Shown here: piece after piece, positions 21,483 to 33,785 of the stretch
Position numbering within the stretch: the first letter of the stretch is position 1
Layout: each line of letters begins with the position of its first letter
Assembly: GCA_032716605.1 (NCBI GenBank)
Contig: CM064545.1
Span: 10,197,564 to 10,261,563 of the forward strand
Length of the DNA: 64,000 nucleotides
From: Paralithodes platypus
Taxonomy: Eukaryota > Arthropoda > Malacostraca > Decapoda > Lithodidae
Direction: 5' to 3'
Notes under the pieces: generated by a model
Seen by the model: only the letters and a program-made list of their open reading frames with translations
What the model was told of the DNA's origin: nothing
Database searches by the model: none
Made by a program: the position numbers and the translations under genes

Positions 21483-21794
21483 ATGGCACTGCAGTTTTCT
21501 AAGTCAGTGAGGGGTGTGGAAATGCTGTTATACCAAGGGTTTGAGTATATTCTTAGGACACGAGAAGCTTGGATGGAAATTGGGAACAAATATTGGAGGT
21601 GCAGGAGGTACCAGAAATTTAAATGTAGATCATCCGTGATATCATGTGGCTCAAATATTGTGAAAGAATCTTCTGCTCACTCCCATTCTGGAGACTCTAT
21701 TCAAACGGAGGCAAATGCAGTCCTTGCAAAAATTAAAGGAGATGCAGAAACAACCCGTTGTTCCTCACATTGTGCCAACATTCATATTTCCTAG
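21483..21794 (+). CDS. FLYWCH-type zinc-finger mini-protein
   Basis: The ORF has 103 codons from ATG (MALQFSKSVRG). Residues ~5-75 fit a FLYWCH zinc finger: the FSKSVRG start, KYWRCRRYQKFKC with two Cys seven residues apart, and a closing HSH pair. The tail (EANAVLAKIKGDAE) resembles the linker that follows FLYWCH in MULE-type transposase-like proteins. FLYWCH domains bind DNA or protein. No transposase catalytic domain follows before the stop, so this may be a transposon remnant or a free-standing small gene. The family assignment rests on residue pattern only. Confidence 0.65.
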   Translation: MALQFSKSVRGVEMLLYQGFEYILRTREAWMEIGNKYWRCRRYQKFKCRSSVISCGSNIVKESSAHSHSGDSIQTEANAVLAKIKGDAETTRCSSHCANIHIS

Positions 21795-24009
21795 CCTGAA
21801 CTTGGGGATTCCGTGGTAGTGTCCTTTTGCGATTTTGCATTAACAGACTTGCGATGGTTCTTATATGTTTTGGTCATGTTCGGTATAGGTTGCAAGTGTT
21901 GGATGTCAATATCCCCAGGTATCCAGCTCCAGGCTACCCTGGTGGTTATCACCCAGAGGCCATCCCAAAATCTTTATATGGGTGGGACCTTGGTGCACCC
22001 CACCAGAACCAATCCGTGCGCATACCCGGCACTACGGCTGGCCATATATTATGTGCCTAGTGATAGGGCAGCCTCCCGGTGCGCTATATCCAAGCTCGGG
22101 CCTCTGTACTGCTAGGCAGAAAGTGCCAGTCTGTAAAATACTATGCTCTGTACCCTCTAGGATTAGGCGAGTTTGAAGGCATATTACGTTACGTGGGGTA
22201 CCTGCTCTAGCTAGCCCCCAACCCCAGTTATTGGCTGTGGGCCGTGTCTTTGCGTAAAGGGGCAAAGCAGGTAAAGCAGTTTGTGAAGCATTTTCTCCCG
22301 TAGACAGGTTGCCGACCACGGCTGACGAGTCCTGTCTACCCGAAATGGGTAAGGTTGTATCCCCTAGAGGGGTTGCCAATGAAGGCTTAAGAGTCCCATA
22401 TGTTTACGTATTAACGGCTGAGTTGGTAGCACTGAGTCACTCCGCTTGCTGTCAGATGCATCCACAAGCTCTCATCCCATAATAATATCAGTCTGCTCTA
22501 AGCATCGATTGTGAAAGGTGTTTTAAAAGTTGATTTTCAAGGAAACCATGTCCACTTATACATGTATTTGTGACAGCTTTTTCAAGTTACAGTCCAAGTT
22601 ACACTTAAAGTTACAGTCCATAACTTATACTGTCGTCTAATCACAAAATTGATTAAATAATGGTTTATTTCATCAAGTTATTGCGAGTCAAAAATTATAA
22701 AAGAAGGAGAGAGAGAGTAAAGACATGCTCGGTAGGGGCCTCGCTGCTACCTGTACACAGGATGGCCCCGCTCCATATTTCCAAGCCCATGAGGGCTTTG
22801 AATGATTGAAATAGAGTTTTATAGGGAGAATCTGACCTTAATTTTCCATTGGGACTTGTTTCAATGTGTTCAGAGCAACAGGTAGAGCAGTAGGGAGATG
22901 CATATAAAGTCCCCGCCTGGGTGGTAAAGCCATCTATAAGATAACCACAGTAATTGAGTTAAAGGCACAAATTGCAAGTAATGATTCTAGACCCATATCC
23001 CCGTCTCTGCAATATTTTGTCCATAGCATATCTTTTTGCATGTTTTTGTTCTCAGTTCCAACACACACACACACACATTCTCACTCCTTGGTCTCACACG
23101 ATTGTTAAACGTCTGTTCTATTGAAGTTTCTTGAATCTATGCTACCATTAGCTATAATTAATCAGCTTACTCTTCCAAATGTCTGCAATCAATAAAAGAA
23201 CTAGTGTGGATCATTCCACAATTATCATAATGTGCACCTACATATACAGTATATTCCTATAATATATGTTAGGCCTATACATTTGTTTTTGTTTTTATGA
23301 TTGTACATATTATGCATTATACATTCAATTTATCTCGAATATATCCCTTCAGCAGTAATGCATCACTCATATTTAATCCCTCATACATACCCCGGCCATA
23401 TCCGGTTCTGGTTTGCTTGATTTTAAAATCCTGCACTCCTTGAATATGTCTGGTTCACTAATCTCTATATAACTTTAACCTACAAAAATGTGTTAATATT
23501 AGTCCACATTATATATTCATTTCTGGATTCATTTTTTAACTGCACATTGTAAAGACCAATGTAATCGGATAATTTTCACCAGTTAAATTGTGAGATTAAA
23601 TACTTATCAGAAACATTAACAGTTTAACTACGATGTGTTATCCTTGACTTTAATAGAGAAGACCTAGAAATGTTCAAGAGCTTTGATTATGACATATTTT
23701 AATAGAACTGCGTTATAATACTGAAAAGGGTATATCCATTTGTATTATCAGTAAACTTTGCCATGTATGATATACATTAATGACATAATGATAATACATT
23801 GGTATTATTTGTATAGTATATCAAATTATGTTAACATTCGGTGGCCCCACTGGCCCTCTTGGCCTAAATGCTGGGGAGTCACCCTTGTTAAAACGATAAG
23901 CTATAATGGATAGATCAACACCGTTCACTATTCATGTACTATTTATTATATGTTCGTATATGTGATATTGTGTTTTATGTATAGCCAATGGGAATTACGT
24001 TTCACGCTG
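21795..24009. other. No recognised gene; small microsatellites only
   Basis: Several short overlapping ORFs near 21800-22380 show no recognisable domain. From 22400 to 24000 the DNA is AT-rich, with a short CA run near 23060 and a GA run near 22708. Confidence 0.5.
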
Positions 24010-24034
24010 AACTAATTTTAACCTAACCTTAAGG

Positions 24035-24213
24035 TTGTACAGACCCTTATTAATAGTCATATCTAATGTACAGACCCTTATTAATAGTCATGTATCTAAT
24101 GTACAGACCCTTATTAATAGTCACGTATCTAATGTACAGACCCTTATTAATAGTCACGTATCTAATGTACAGACCCTTATTAATAGTCATGTATCTAATG
24201 TACAGACCCTTAT
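24035..24213 (+). repeat. 33-bp tandem repeat, ~5-6 units
   Basis: Units read TGTACAGACCCTTATTAATA then GTCATGTATCTAA. The period of 33 and lack of unique spacers exclude a CRISPR array. Confidence 0.92.
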
Positions 24214-25599
24214 TAATTATTCTGTCACCCGAAATGTTTGCATGGCTATGAGTAGATTTCTTTGTTTATTCTTCTCATCTAACTAGTTGTCTATAATTAT
24301 GTTACAGACCCATGACAAATTGGCAGACATCGAACATATTAACACATTTAATTGTGGTGCTAATGGATTTGAAAAGTAAATTTTATTTGTTAACAGGTTA
24401 TGGGAGGGTGCAACAAATGTTCTAACCTTGCTTTTCCTGTTTGATATTGTTTTGTTTTACAAATCCAAAATGACCAAGGTCGACCATCTTATAATCCAGA
24501 CCGGTAAGGATTATGATGGCATGCAATGGTTAATGGGCATAATTTATATCTATTAATCACATTATTTAAGCACACTATAATCAAATATACAATATTATTT
24601 GTAAAACGTATTCATTTTGTAAATTTCAGCATCAAATGGTTACACAATCATTAATTCTAATCAATGCATCAGAATGAAACCTACACATTTTTTTTTTAGG
24701 GCAGGTACAGGTAAAGAAATAATACTAAATTGCTTCTATCTAATTAACTTGATAGCCAAGCACCGCCCTCTGCTTTAGTTATCCTGTAACTATACTGTAT
24801 ATTGGGACAATATTTGTATATACGTAAATGGGGTAAATTAGGTTTAATATTTATCCATTAACATGCTTTTGAATAATTAATCAAATTGTCCTTTCATTGT
24901 ACATATTTCAATAAATCTACACATTTGTCCCCTGGAATGATGTCATAAAGCGATGAGGTTGTAATGAGGAGACTACTTGCAATAGAGATGTATATATATA
25001 TATATATATTGTAAAAGACGGAGCAACCAGTCTGGAGATTGGCGGAATTAAGCCCTCTACACTCACCCCACCATGACCCCCAGGACCCCCTCTGGACATA
25101 AAAAGCTGTTCAATGGTTTCGGCCCGTGTGGAGGGGTCAAATGAGTTGGGGTGAGAGCTGTCTGATTGGCGCCGGCATTACACAAGTGATATGATTGGAA
25201 ATGGCACCACAAAACTGAAACTTTCCATCACGTCATGATAATGGGGCTTGGAGATTCGCTAGAGACCAAATAGAATGTGTATTCAGGGGTAGACTGGTTT
25301 TTGGAAGTTAGTTGTATTCCTGACTCGGCTGATATCGTGAGGGTGAGGAGAGGTGACGGAGGAGATAGTTTAGACATGGCAGTGACAGATAAGATTTATA
25401 TCATTATATTACTAAAGTGGTAATGGTGTTATGTTTACCTGAAATTATTTAACTTGTCTTAACTTTGAATTGTAATTCTAAGATACCGTACTTAACATAC
25501 GTGGTGATGGGCTGGTCTATCAGAGTGAGAACTGAGCAATCTCTGCCATACCCATAGCTTACTCTGACTGTTCCTTTTGCTTATATATTTTCTAGATCT

Positions 25600-25917
25600 C
25601 AGGTGACGGTGTCTCTAACGTGGATTGACCTCCCAATCTACCAAGATTGGAAGCCAAAGCGTCACATTTTTCCCTTGCCCCTCAACTTTCTCTTCATAAT
25701 TGCTGAGGGACACAGGGCCCTGGGTGGGGCTTTGGGTTTCCCGGGCATTTCCGCACCCTCCTCAGCTCCCCGCCATGGAGTGGCTTCGGTCACCCAGGCT
25801 TTATTGTGGTCGGCGGGGAGGGTTCTGTGGGGGCGCTCGGTTATGGCCTTGGCCTTGCTCAGGGCCTTTGGGCTGTTCGGCCAGGCAGCTTGGGGAACAA
25901 CAACAACAACAACAACA
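25600..25917 (+). repeat. GC-rich block ending in an AAC run, possible retroposon
   Basis: A GC-rich stretch in AT-rich surroundings ends with AAC repeated about six times. That shape suggests a retroposed sequence with a simple tail. The second copy is at 29238-29556. I see no Pol III boxes. Confidence 0.3.
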
Positions 25918-26343
25918 TACGTGGTGTGATCTTGAAATTAAATTATCACAGGTTATAATTACCAAGTGTGTTGTGGTGAGCAAATTCAAATCAACACAAC
26001 GCCTTGTGTTGATTTGAATTTGTTTTGTGAATCTAGAAAGGTTAATAATGTGGGGTGACAATTGAGAGGTTTAGTGGTGACTTTAGTATTGAATAGTGGA
26101 ACGCCTTGTGTTAATTTGTATTCGTTCAGTGAATCTAGAAAGGTTAATAATGCGGTGTGACAATTGAGAGGTTTATTGGTGACTTTAGCAATGCATAGTT
26201 AAACTAATTGTGTATTCATCAATTTTTCAAGCACATTATATTTTGATACTTAAATATCTTGCAATGCGTACTTGTTGTAATTTCTATTAACAATAGTTAT
26301 ACTTGATTATGCATTGACATAATTTAATATTGGGCACTATTAG

Positions 26344-27149
26344 GTTCCCCACTAACTCTGGCAGCAATCCCACCAGCACTTCAAGTTAAAAAGGAGGAGC
26401 TTCAACGTCTCGTGAGTCGCCTGATACACATCGATGCCCACTCAGCTCTGGCCCTGCTCAAGAACTGTTTCTCCCTCCCAAAACTCCAATACCTCCTGTG
26501 CACATCGATGACTTACACGAACAATGGTGGCCTCCAAGAATTAGACAGCATAATCCGAGAAGCAGTGACCAGCATCACCAACGTGGAATTTAAAGAACGG
26601 GCCTGGACACAAGCCACCCTTCCTGTCCGCCTCGGGGGCTTGGGCATACGGAGAGCCTCGGATATTGCCTCCCCAGCCTTTATCTCTTCCCTCATCGCGA
26701 CCAACGACCTCGTATTGTCCATCCTTTCTTCTCAACCCGGAACGACCACTTAATGGGGACGTAACAGCAGCGATTAACACCTGGAAGGGAAGTACAGGAG
26801 TAGAGGAGGAGCCTCAGGGTACCTCCAGGAGCAAGCAGAAAGCGTGGGATACTATCTCGGCGAAGAAAACTCAAGAAAATCTCCTAACCAATGCAGACCA
26901 GGTTGCAAAAGCACGCCTCCAGGCAGCCGCCCGTTCGGAGAGTGGCTTGTGGTTACACGCCATCCCCATCCCACCTCTTGGAACTCACTTGGATGCTGAA
27001 GCGCTCCGGGTTGCCATCGCGCTCAGAGTGGGTGCGGCAGTTTGTCACCCACACACTTGCAAGTGTGGTGGGTGGATGGATGCTCAAGGTCACCATGCCT
27101 TGTCATGTAATTACAACGCAGGCTGCCTGCCAAGGAACTCTGCACTAAA
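26344..27149 (+). pseudogene. RLE-type LINE C-terminal protein, left copy, frameshifted and cut by gap
   Basis: It is the same protein segment as at 29981-31287. An extra base near 26747 causes a stop after PGTT, with reading resumed in the next frame. It ends at the N gap after the zinc-knuckle region, so the endonuclease part is not seen. The one-base difference from the right copy could be an allele or an assembly error. Confidence 0.85.
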
Positions 27150-27249
27150 NNNNNNNNNNNNNNNNNNNNNNNNNNNNNNNNNNNNNNNNNNNNNNNNNNN
27201 NNNNNNNNNNNNNNNNNNNNNNNNNNNNNNNNNNNNNNNNNNNNNNNNN
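27150..27249. other. Assembly gap of exactly 100 N
   Basis: One hundred consecutive N, a standard placeholder for a gap of unknown size. ORFs drawn across it are artefacts. Confidence 0.99.
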
Positions 27250-27540
27250 CCCCTCACTGATACTGGTAATAACACTCTCAAGACTAAACTAAATATGCTT
27301 TGTGGGCGATGTTTAAACAAGAAACCACGTTCTGTTTACTATGTGCCGAAACACCGTATCATCGCCGATCTTCTGATACGTATATGGGTCACTTAGCCCC
27401 ACGATACCCCTCCGAAAATCCCCTCTTTTGAGGAGCTCAACCAACCCGTGAGCTCTCACTGTGCTCTCACTCACTGGAAATCAGTAATTGTATTATCGGC
27501 GATAGGTCGGAAATTTGCGTCGGTTGCTCAGCAGTCGTAA
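27250..27540. other. Unique sequence between gap and right duplication copy
   Basis: No counterpart lies in front of the left copy. No domain is recognised. Confidence 0.5.
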
Positions 27541-27838
27541 ATAGTCATGCATCTAATGTACAGACCCTTATTAATAGTCATGTATCTAATGTACAGACCC
27601 TTATTAATAGTCATGTATTTAATGTACAGACCCTTATTAATAGTCATATCTAATGTACAGACCCTTATTAATAGTCATGTATCTAATGTACAGACCCTTA
27701 TTAATAGTCACGTATCTAATGTACAGACCCTTATTAATAGTCACGTATCTAATGTACAGACCCTTATTAATAGTCATGTATCTAATGTACAGACCCTTAT
27801 TAATAGTCATGTATCTAATGTACAGACCCTTATTAATT
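27541..27838 (+). repeat. 33-bp tandem repeat, ~9 units
   Basis: Same unit as at 24035-24213 with more copies, as expected for a length-variable allele or duplicate. Confidence 0.92.
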
Positions 27839-30787
27839 ATTCTGTCACCCGAAATGTTTGCATGGCTATGAGTAGATTTCTTTGTTTATTCTTCTCATCT
27901 AAGTAGTTGTCTATAATTATGTTACAGACCCATGACAAATTGGCAGACATCGAACATATTAACACATTTAATTGTGGTGCTAATGGATTTGAAAAGTAAA
28001 TTTTATTTGTTAACAGGTTATGGGAGGGTGCAACAAATGTTCTAACCTTGCTTTTCCTGTTTGATATTGTTTTGTTTTACAAATCCAAAATGACCAAGGT
28101 CGACCATCTTATAATCCAGACCGGTAAGGATTAGGATGGCATGCAATGGTTAATGGGCATAATTTATATCTATTAATCACATTATTTAAGCACACTATAA
28201 TCAAATATACAATATTATTTGTAAAACGTATTCATTTTGTAAATTTCAGCATCAAATGGTTACACAATCATTAATTCTAATCAATGCATCAGAATGAAAC
28301 CTACACATTTTTTTTTTAGGGCAGGTACAGGTAAAGAAATAATACTAAATTGCTTCTATCTAATTAACTTGATAGCCAAGCACCGCCCTCTGCTTTAGTT
28401 ATCCTGTAACTATACTGTATATTGGGACAATATTTGTATATACGTAAATGGGGTAAATTAGGTTTAATATTTATCCATTAACATGCTTTTGAATAATTAA
28501 TCAAATTGTCCTTTCATTGTACATATTTCAATAAATCTACACATTTGTCCCCTGGAATGATGTCATAAAGCGATGAGGTTGTAATGAGGAGACTACTTGC
28601 AATAGAGATGTATATATATATATACCGATATATATATATATATATATTGTAAAAGACGGAGCAACCAGTCTGGAGATTGGCGGAATTAAGCCCTCTACAC
28701 TCACCCCACCATGACCCCCAGGACCCACTCTGGACATAAAAAGCTGTTCAATGGTTTCGGCCCGTGTGGAGGGGTCAAATGAGTTGGGGTGAGAGCTGTC
28801 TGATTGGCGCCGGCATTACACAAGTGATATGATTGGAAATGGCACCACAAAACTGAAACTTTCCATCACGTCATGATAATGGGGCTTGGAGATTCGCTAG
28901 AGACCAAATAGAATGTGTATTCAGGGGTAGACTGGTTTTTGGAAGTTAGTTGTATTCCTGACTCGGCTGATATCGTGAGGGTGAGGAGAGGTGACGGAGG
29001 AGATAGTTTAGACATGGCAGTGACAGATAAGATTTATATCATTATATTACTAAAGTGGTAATGGTGTTATGTTTACCTGAAATGATTTAACTTGACTTAA
29101 CTTTGAATTGTAATTCTAAGATACCGTAGTTAACATACGTGGTGATGGGCTGGTCTATCAGAGTGAGAACTGAGCAATCTCTGCCATACCCATAGCTTAC
29201 TCTGACTGTTCCTTTTGCTTATATATTTTCTAGATCTCAGGTGACGGTGTCTCTAACGTGGATTGACCTCCCAATCTACCAAGATTGGAAGCCAAAGCGT
29301 CACATTTTTCCCTTGCCCCTCAACTTTCTCTTCATAATTGCTGAGGGACACAGGGCCCTGGGTGGGGCTTTGGTTTCCCGGGCATTTCCGCACCCTCCTC
29401 AGCTCCCCGCCATGGAGTGGCTTCGGTCACCCAGGCTTTATTGTGGTCGGCGGGGAGGGTTCTGTGGGGGCGCTCGGTTATGGCCTTGGCCTTGCTCAGG
29501 GCCTTTGGGCTGTTCGGCCAGGCAGCTTGGGGAACAACAACAACAACAACAACATACGTGGTGTGATCTTGAAATTAAATTATCACAGGTTATAATTACC
29601 AAGTGTGTTGTGGTGAGCAAATTCAAATCAACACAACGCCTTGTGTTGATTTGAATTTGTTTTGTGAATCTAGAAAGGTTAATAATGTGGGGTGACAATT
29701 GAGAGGTTTAGTGGTGACTTTAGTATTGAATAGTGGAACGCCTTGTGTTAATTTGTATTCGTTCAGTGAATCTAGAAAGGTTAATAATGCGGTGTGACAA
29801 TTGAGAGGTTTATTGGTGACTTTAGCAATGCATAGTTAAACTAATTGTGTATTCATCAATTTTTCAAGCACATTATATTTTGATACTTAAATATCTTGCA
29901 ATGCGTACTTGTTGTAATTTCTATTAACAATAGTTATACTTGATTATGCATTGACATAATTTAATATTGGGCACTATTAGGTTCCCCACTAACTCTGGCA
30001 GCAATCCCACCAGCACTTCAAGTTAAAAAGGAGGAGCTTCAACGTCTCGTGAGTCGCCTGATACACATCGATGCCCACTCAGCTCTGGCCCTGCTCAAGA
30101 ACTGTTTCTCCATCCCAAAACTCCAATACCTCCTGTGCACATCGATGACTTACACGAACAATGGTGGCCTCCAAGAATTAGACAGCATAATCCGAGAAGC
30201 AGTGACCAGCATCACCAACGTGGAATTTAAAGAACGGGCCTGGACACAAGCCGCCCTTCCTGTCCGCCTCGGGGGCTTGGGCATACGGAGAGCCTCGGAT
30301 ATTGCCTCCCCAGCCTTTATCTCTTCCCTCATCGCGACCAACGACCTCGTATTGTCCATCCTTTCTTCTCAACCCGGAACGACACTTAATGGGGACGTAA
30401 CAGCAGCGATTAACACCTGGAAGGGAAGTACAGGAGTAGAGGAGGAGCCTCAGGGTACCTCCAGGAGCAAGCAGAAAGCGTGGGATACCATCTCGGCGAA
30501 GAAAACTCAAGAAAATCTCCTAACCAATGCAGACCAGGTTGCAAAAGCACGCCTCCAGGCAGCCGCCCGTTCGGAGAGTGGCTTGTGGTTACACGCCATC
30601 CCCATCCCACCTCTTGGAACTCACTTGGATGCTGAAGCGCTCCGGGTTGCCATCGCGCTCAGAGTGGGTGCAGCAGTTTGTCACCCACACACTTGCAAGT
30701 GTGGTGGGTGGATGGATGCTCAAGGTCACCATGCCTTGTCATGTAATTACAACGCAGGCTGCCTGCCAAGGAACTCTGCACTAAATG
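27541..30787 (+). repeat. Large direct duplication, right copy
   Basis: Counterpart of 24010-27149. Here the 33-bp array has about nine units and the TA run near 28610 is longer. Sequence continues past the point where the left copy meets the gap. Confidence 0.95.
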
Positions 30788-31287
30788 ATGTCATAAAATG
30801 GGCCCTGCAGAGTGCTAACCGTGCATCAATCCTCAAACCACATGGACTTCACAGAGAAGACGGCAAACGGCCAGATGGGATGACCACTTTCCCTTACAAG
30901 AATGGCCGGTGCCTCGTGTGGGATGCCACATGTGTTGACACTTTCTCCATAACCAACACCGCCAGAAATGCCGACGAAGCAGGTGAAGCCGCCCGGATAG
31001 CAGAAAATAAAAAGCGAGAAAAATATCAAGCCATCGCCAGAAATCATCAGTTCGAGCCCCTGGCATTCGAAACTTCAGGAGTCTTCGGCCCTACCACCCT
31101 TAAGATGGTGAATGAAATAGGCCGTAAAATCAGAGAAGTTTCAGGAGAACCCCGGGAAACCCTCTGGCTCAAGCAAAGACTAGGGATGGCTATCCTCCGG
31201 GGCAATGCCACCAGCGTCATGAGCTCAGTTCGACAGGCCTGGGTCATGCCACTGTGTGAGGCCCGGGCAGGAGTGGTTTATCCGTAG
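29981..31287 (+). CDS. C-terminal part of a LINE protein with zinc knuckle and restriction-like endonuclease
   Basis: The open segment of about 434 codons follows an in-frame stop at ~29969 and ends in TAG at 31285. It lacks an ATG near the start. The early part (LPVRLGGLGIRRASD) resembles the region after the RT thumb. A Cys/His knuckle follows (HTCKCGGWMDAQGHHALSC). Then come RPDG and, ~13 residues on, VWDATCVDTF, the spaced acidic residues of the PD-(D/E)XK-like endonuclease found in R2, R4 and NeSL-type LINEs. Later Lys/Tyr-rich text (NKKREKYQ) fits the end of that fold. The RT core is absent. The start coincides with an AG, so either an intron acceptor or a 5' truncation is possible. Exact clade is not assigned. 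Confidence 0.75.
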
Positions 31288-32255
31288 TCTTTCCACAGTA
31301 GGGTAAAACAAAACATAAACTGTATTTGTATGTAACATGTGTGATGCACATAAATAAAAGGGGATGTGTCGGATGGTTGAAAGCCACAGTTGCTCGCGCG
31401 TTTGGGGCTAGCAACACGTATTATGCAAAACATGCATCCTCCTTCATTCACTGTCCCCCCCTTCACTCACTCAACCCCACAATTTGCCGGAGGATAACAG
31501 GTTTTTCACAATACGTAGACGGAGGTCTTTAAACAAAAATAATAATAATAATATTGGGCAAACTAGCGAGCAGTGAACGATCGGACATTCATATACCGGT
31601 ACGTCCTGGATCTTATTTATTTATCTATCTATATTTTCTTTGTTTTGTACATACGTTATCTTTTTGTTTATTGGGTTTATATATACATTTATTGTTGTTG
31701 AATTGGTGACTTTAATATCTTCCCTTCTTCGATAGTACTTGTAAAGGATATAATAAGATAATGATAATGAAGGATAATCAAATAATAAGGTGATTACCAT
31801 AACTTTGTATAACAAATAACACATTATCCAAGTAAATAAGAAATATCTAAATACTTAAGAAACAATATTATATAATAATTAATCTCAATCAGAATTAATC
31901 TTAATCCGTTGGCTACGGAAACCATTCTGGACAAATCATCATAATAAATAATAATAATAATAAGATCTAATATAATAATTAATAATAATTAATTATAAAT
32001 AATCATATTAATCAAAATTAATCTAAATAATCATTAGTAAATTAAATATGATCTAAAAGTGCTTCTGGAATTTATATACAGTATTATCTAGCTAATCTTC
32101 CTTTATGACTAGTACATCATTCTTGAGCTGTCTGATTTATTGAAGTGAAAGGCAAGCAAGCAACAACAGATAGCCAAAATCCTACCAGAAACTTGAGAAT
32201 CATAAAAACTCACTGTTACCACTCTGGCCAACTGCTCCATGACCGCCAGGGTTGT

Positions 32256-32293
<38 letters not shown>

Positions 32294-32549
32294 AAACAAA
32301 TCAATGTAAAAAGTTGCCATATTTTCCTTGTCAATGTTGTAGGCACCAGACGAACAAGTCGGTACTCCCGGAGAGGGCTACAGGTGGTGTTAAAGACAAC
32401 TGGAACTCCTCTTTCACCACCTGGCCTCCAATGCTGATCCTTTCTATGCCTCAATAAAATAGAAGGCAACCCAAGTTTACCCTACAATATATTTCAAACA
32501 CCTTACATACTACACTACTGTTTCTAAAAAAATCAAATACAAATTAGCC
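31288..32549. other. AT-rich sequence with TA microsatellite
   Basis: Tail of the preceding LINE, then ATA/AATA-rich DNA, with a TA run at 32262-32291. No gene is recognised. Confidence 0.6.
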
Positions 32550-33785
32550 ACAAACATACAACCCGCCTCAGAGTCCACTGGGGTGAAGGGGGGCGGCCAG
32601 ATATGCTCCCGTAGGTTTGACCTCTGATATCGACTCCCCAAAGTGCTGTGTACCACTACCTTCTACTCTTACTATTTATTTCTGCAACATTTATAGCCTT
32701 TCTTCTAACTTCAACTCTGTGGAACACCACCTTTCCTCTGCCAGCCCCTTGATTTTTGTTTTCTTATTGAAACCCAGTTGTCTGGGACTACTGACTGCAA
32801 ATCCTTCTCTGTATCCTCTTACTATCTTTATCCTCAGTTTACAACTTTGAATCTTCTGAAGTATCAACTCCATGGCTAAGGTTTACTTGTCACTCCCAAA
32901 CTAATTATTTCTGCGCTGTTAATTGCACCCCTAATTGTACTGAAAATCCCCCAAAAAATTACTATAACACTTTTTCTAGTGGAACACATTCTTTCCATCT
33001 CTACTTTCGCAGAAATCTCCATCTTAGTAGATTTCAATGTTCACCGCTGCCAATGGCTCTCCTCTCATTTCACTGACCAACTTGGTGAACAAGCCTATCT
33101 CTCCAGTACGACGATCTGATCTTCCCAGCTGGTGGCGCTTGTGGCACTTTTGCGCTGCCGACTGGCAGTTCTGCTTTGATTTAATGGAATAATTTTTGCT
33201 TTCGTGGCCGAGGACCCTTGGAATGTGCCGAGTGCATTACCGAGGTCATTCTCTCAGGCATGGAGGCATAAATTTAATTTTCTTTCTCTCAGTATACTGC
33301 AAAAATGAACACAATATACTTACTCATGCTTGTTCTACTGCTGTCCACAATATGGAGGAAGCATTCAAACAGCACCATCACTTTTAAACTCACAAATCTT
33401 GTACTTGTTATGTGCATGCATGGAATCAAGCCAAATATTTTCTTAGATTCGTCAAAACCTCTTTCATCTATAATATATGTTCTGAACTTTCCAAATCGAG
33501 CTCTTCCCAAGTTTTCTGGCATCTAGCCAAAAACTTCTCCACAATATTACCTCCTTATCTTTCCCTCCACTTTTCCACTCTGACGGCACTACTATCATGA
33601 CAGTCATTGTCTTTCTCTGACAAAGCAGAACGCTTCACTCAAACTTTTGCTAAAAACTCCACCTAGGATAATTCCAGTGCTGTCCTACCCTCTCCAACTT
33701 AGTTATGCCTAATAATATAATCTCTTCTAAGGATGTACTATCTGCCCTCTCTGGGCTAAATACTAGGAAGGTGTATGGACCTGGC
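32550..33785 (+). mobile_element. Decayed LINE-A fragment, plus strand
   Basis: Sequence follows LINE-A from about its equivalent of 50230 to 51700, covering the endonuclease and the start of RT (ATACTAGGAAGGTGTATGG). Many stops and indels. It stops abruptly where an inverted fragment of the same family begins. Confidence 0.85.

Larger units (their letters stand above)
24010..27149 (+). repeat. Large direct duplication, left copy
   Basis: From the 33-bp repeat onward this matches 27541-30787 almost base for base, at an offset of about 3620-3638 bases. Differences are few: a TA-run length change near 24990, single-base changes, and one extra base near 26747. It ends at the N gap within the LINE ORF. 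Confidence 0.95.

Noticed and set aside
26665..27396. 243-codon ORF spanning the N gap
   Set aside because: It runs through 100 N, so joining the two sides is meaningless.
24035..27838. Possible CRISPR-like arrays (33-bp repeats)
   Set aside because: Units follow each other with no unique spacers, and the context is a eukaryotic transposon-rich genome.
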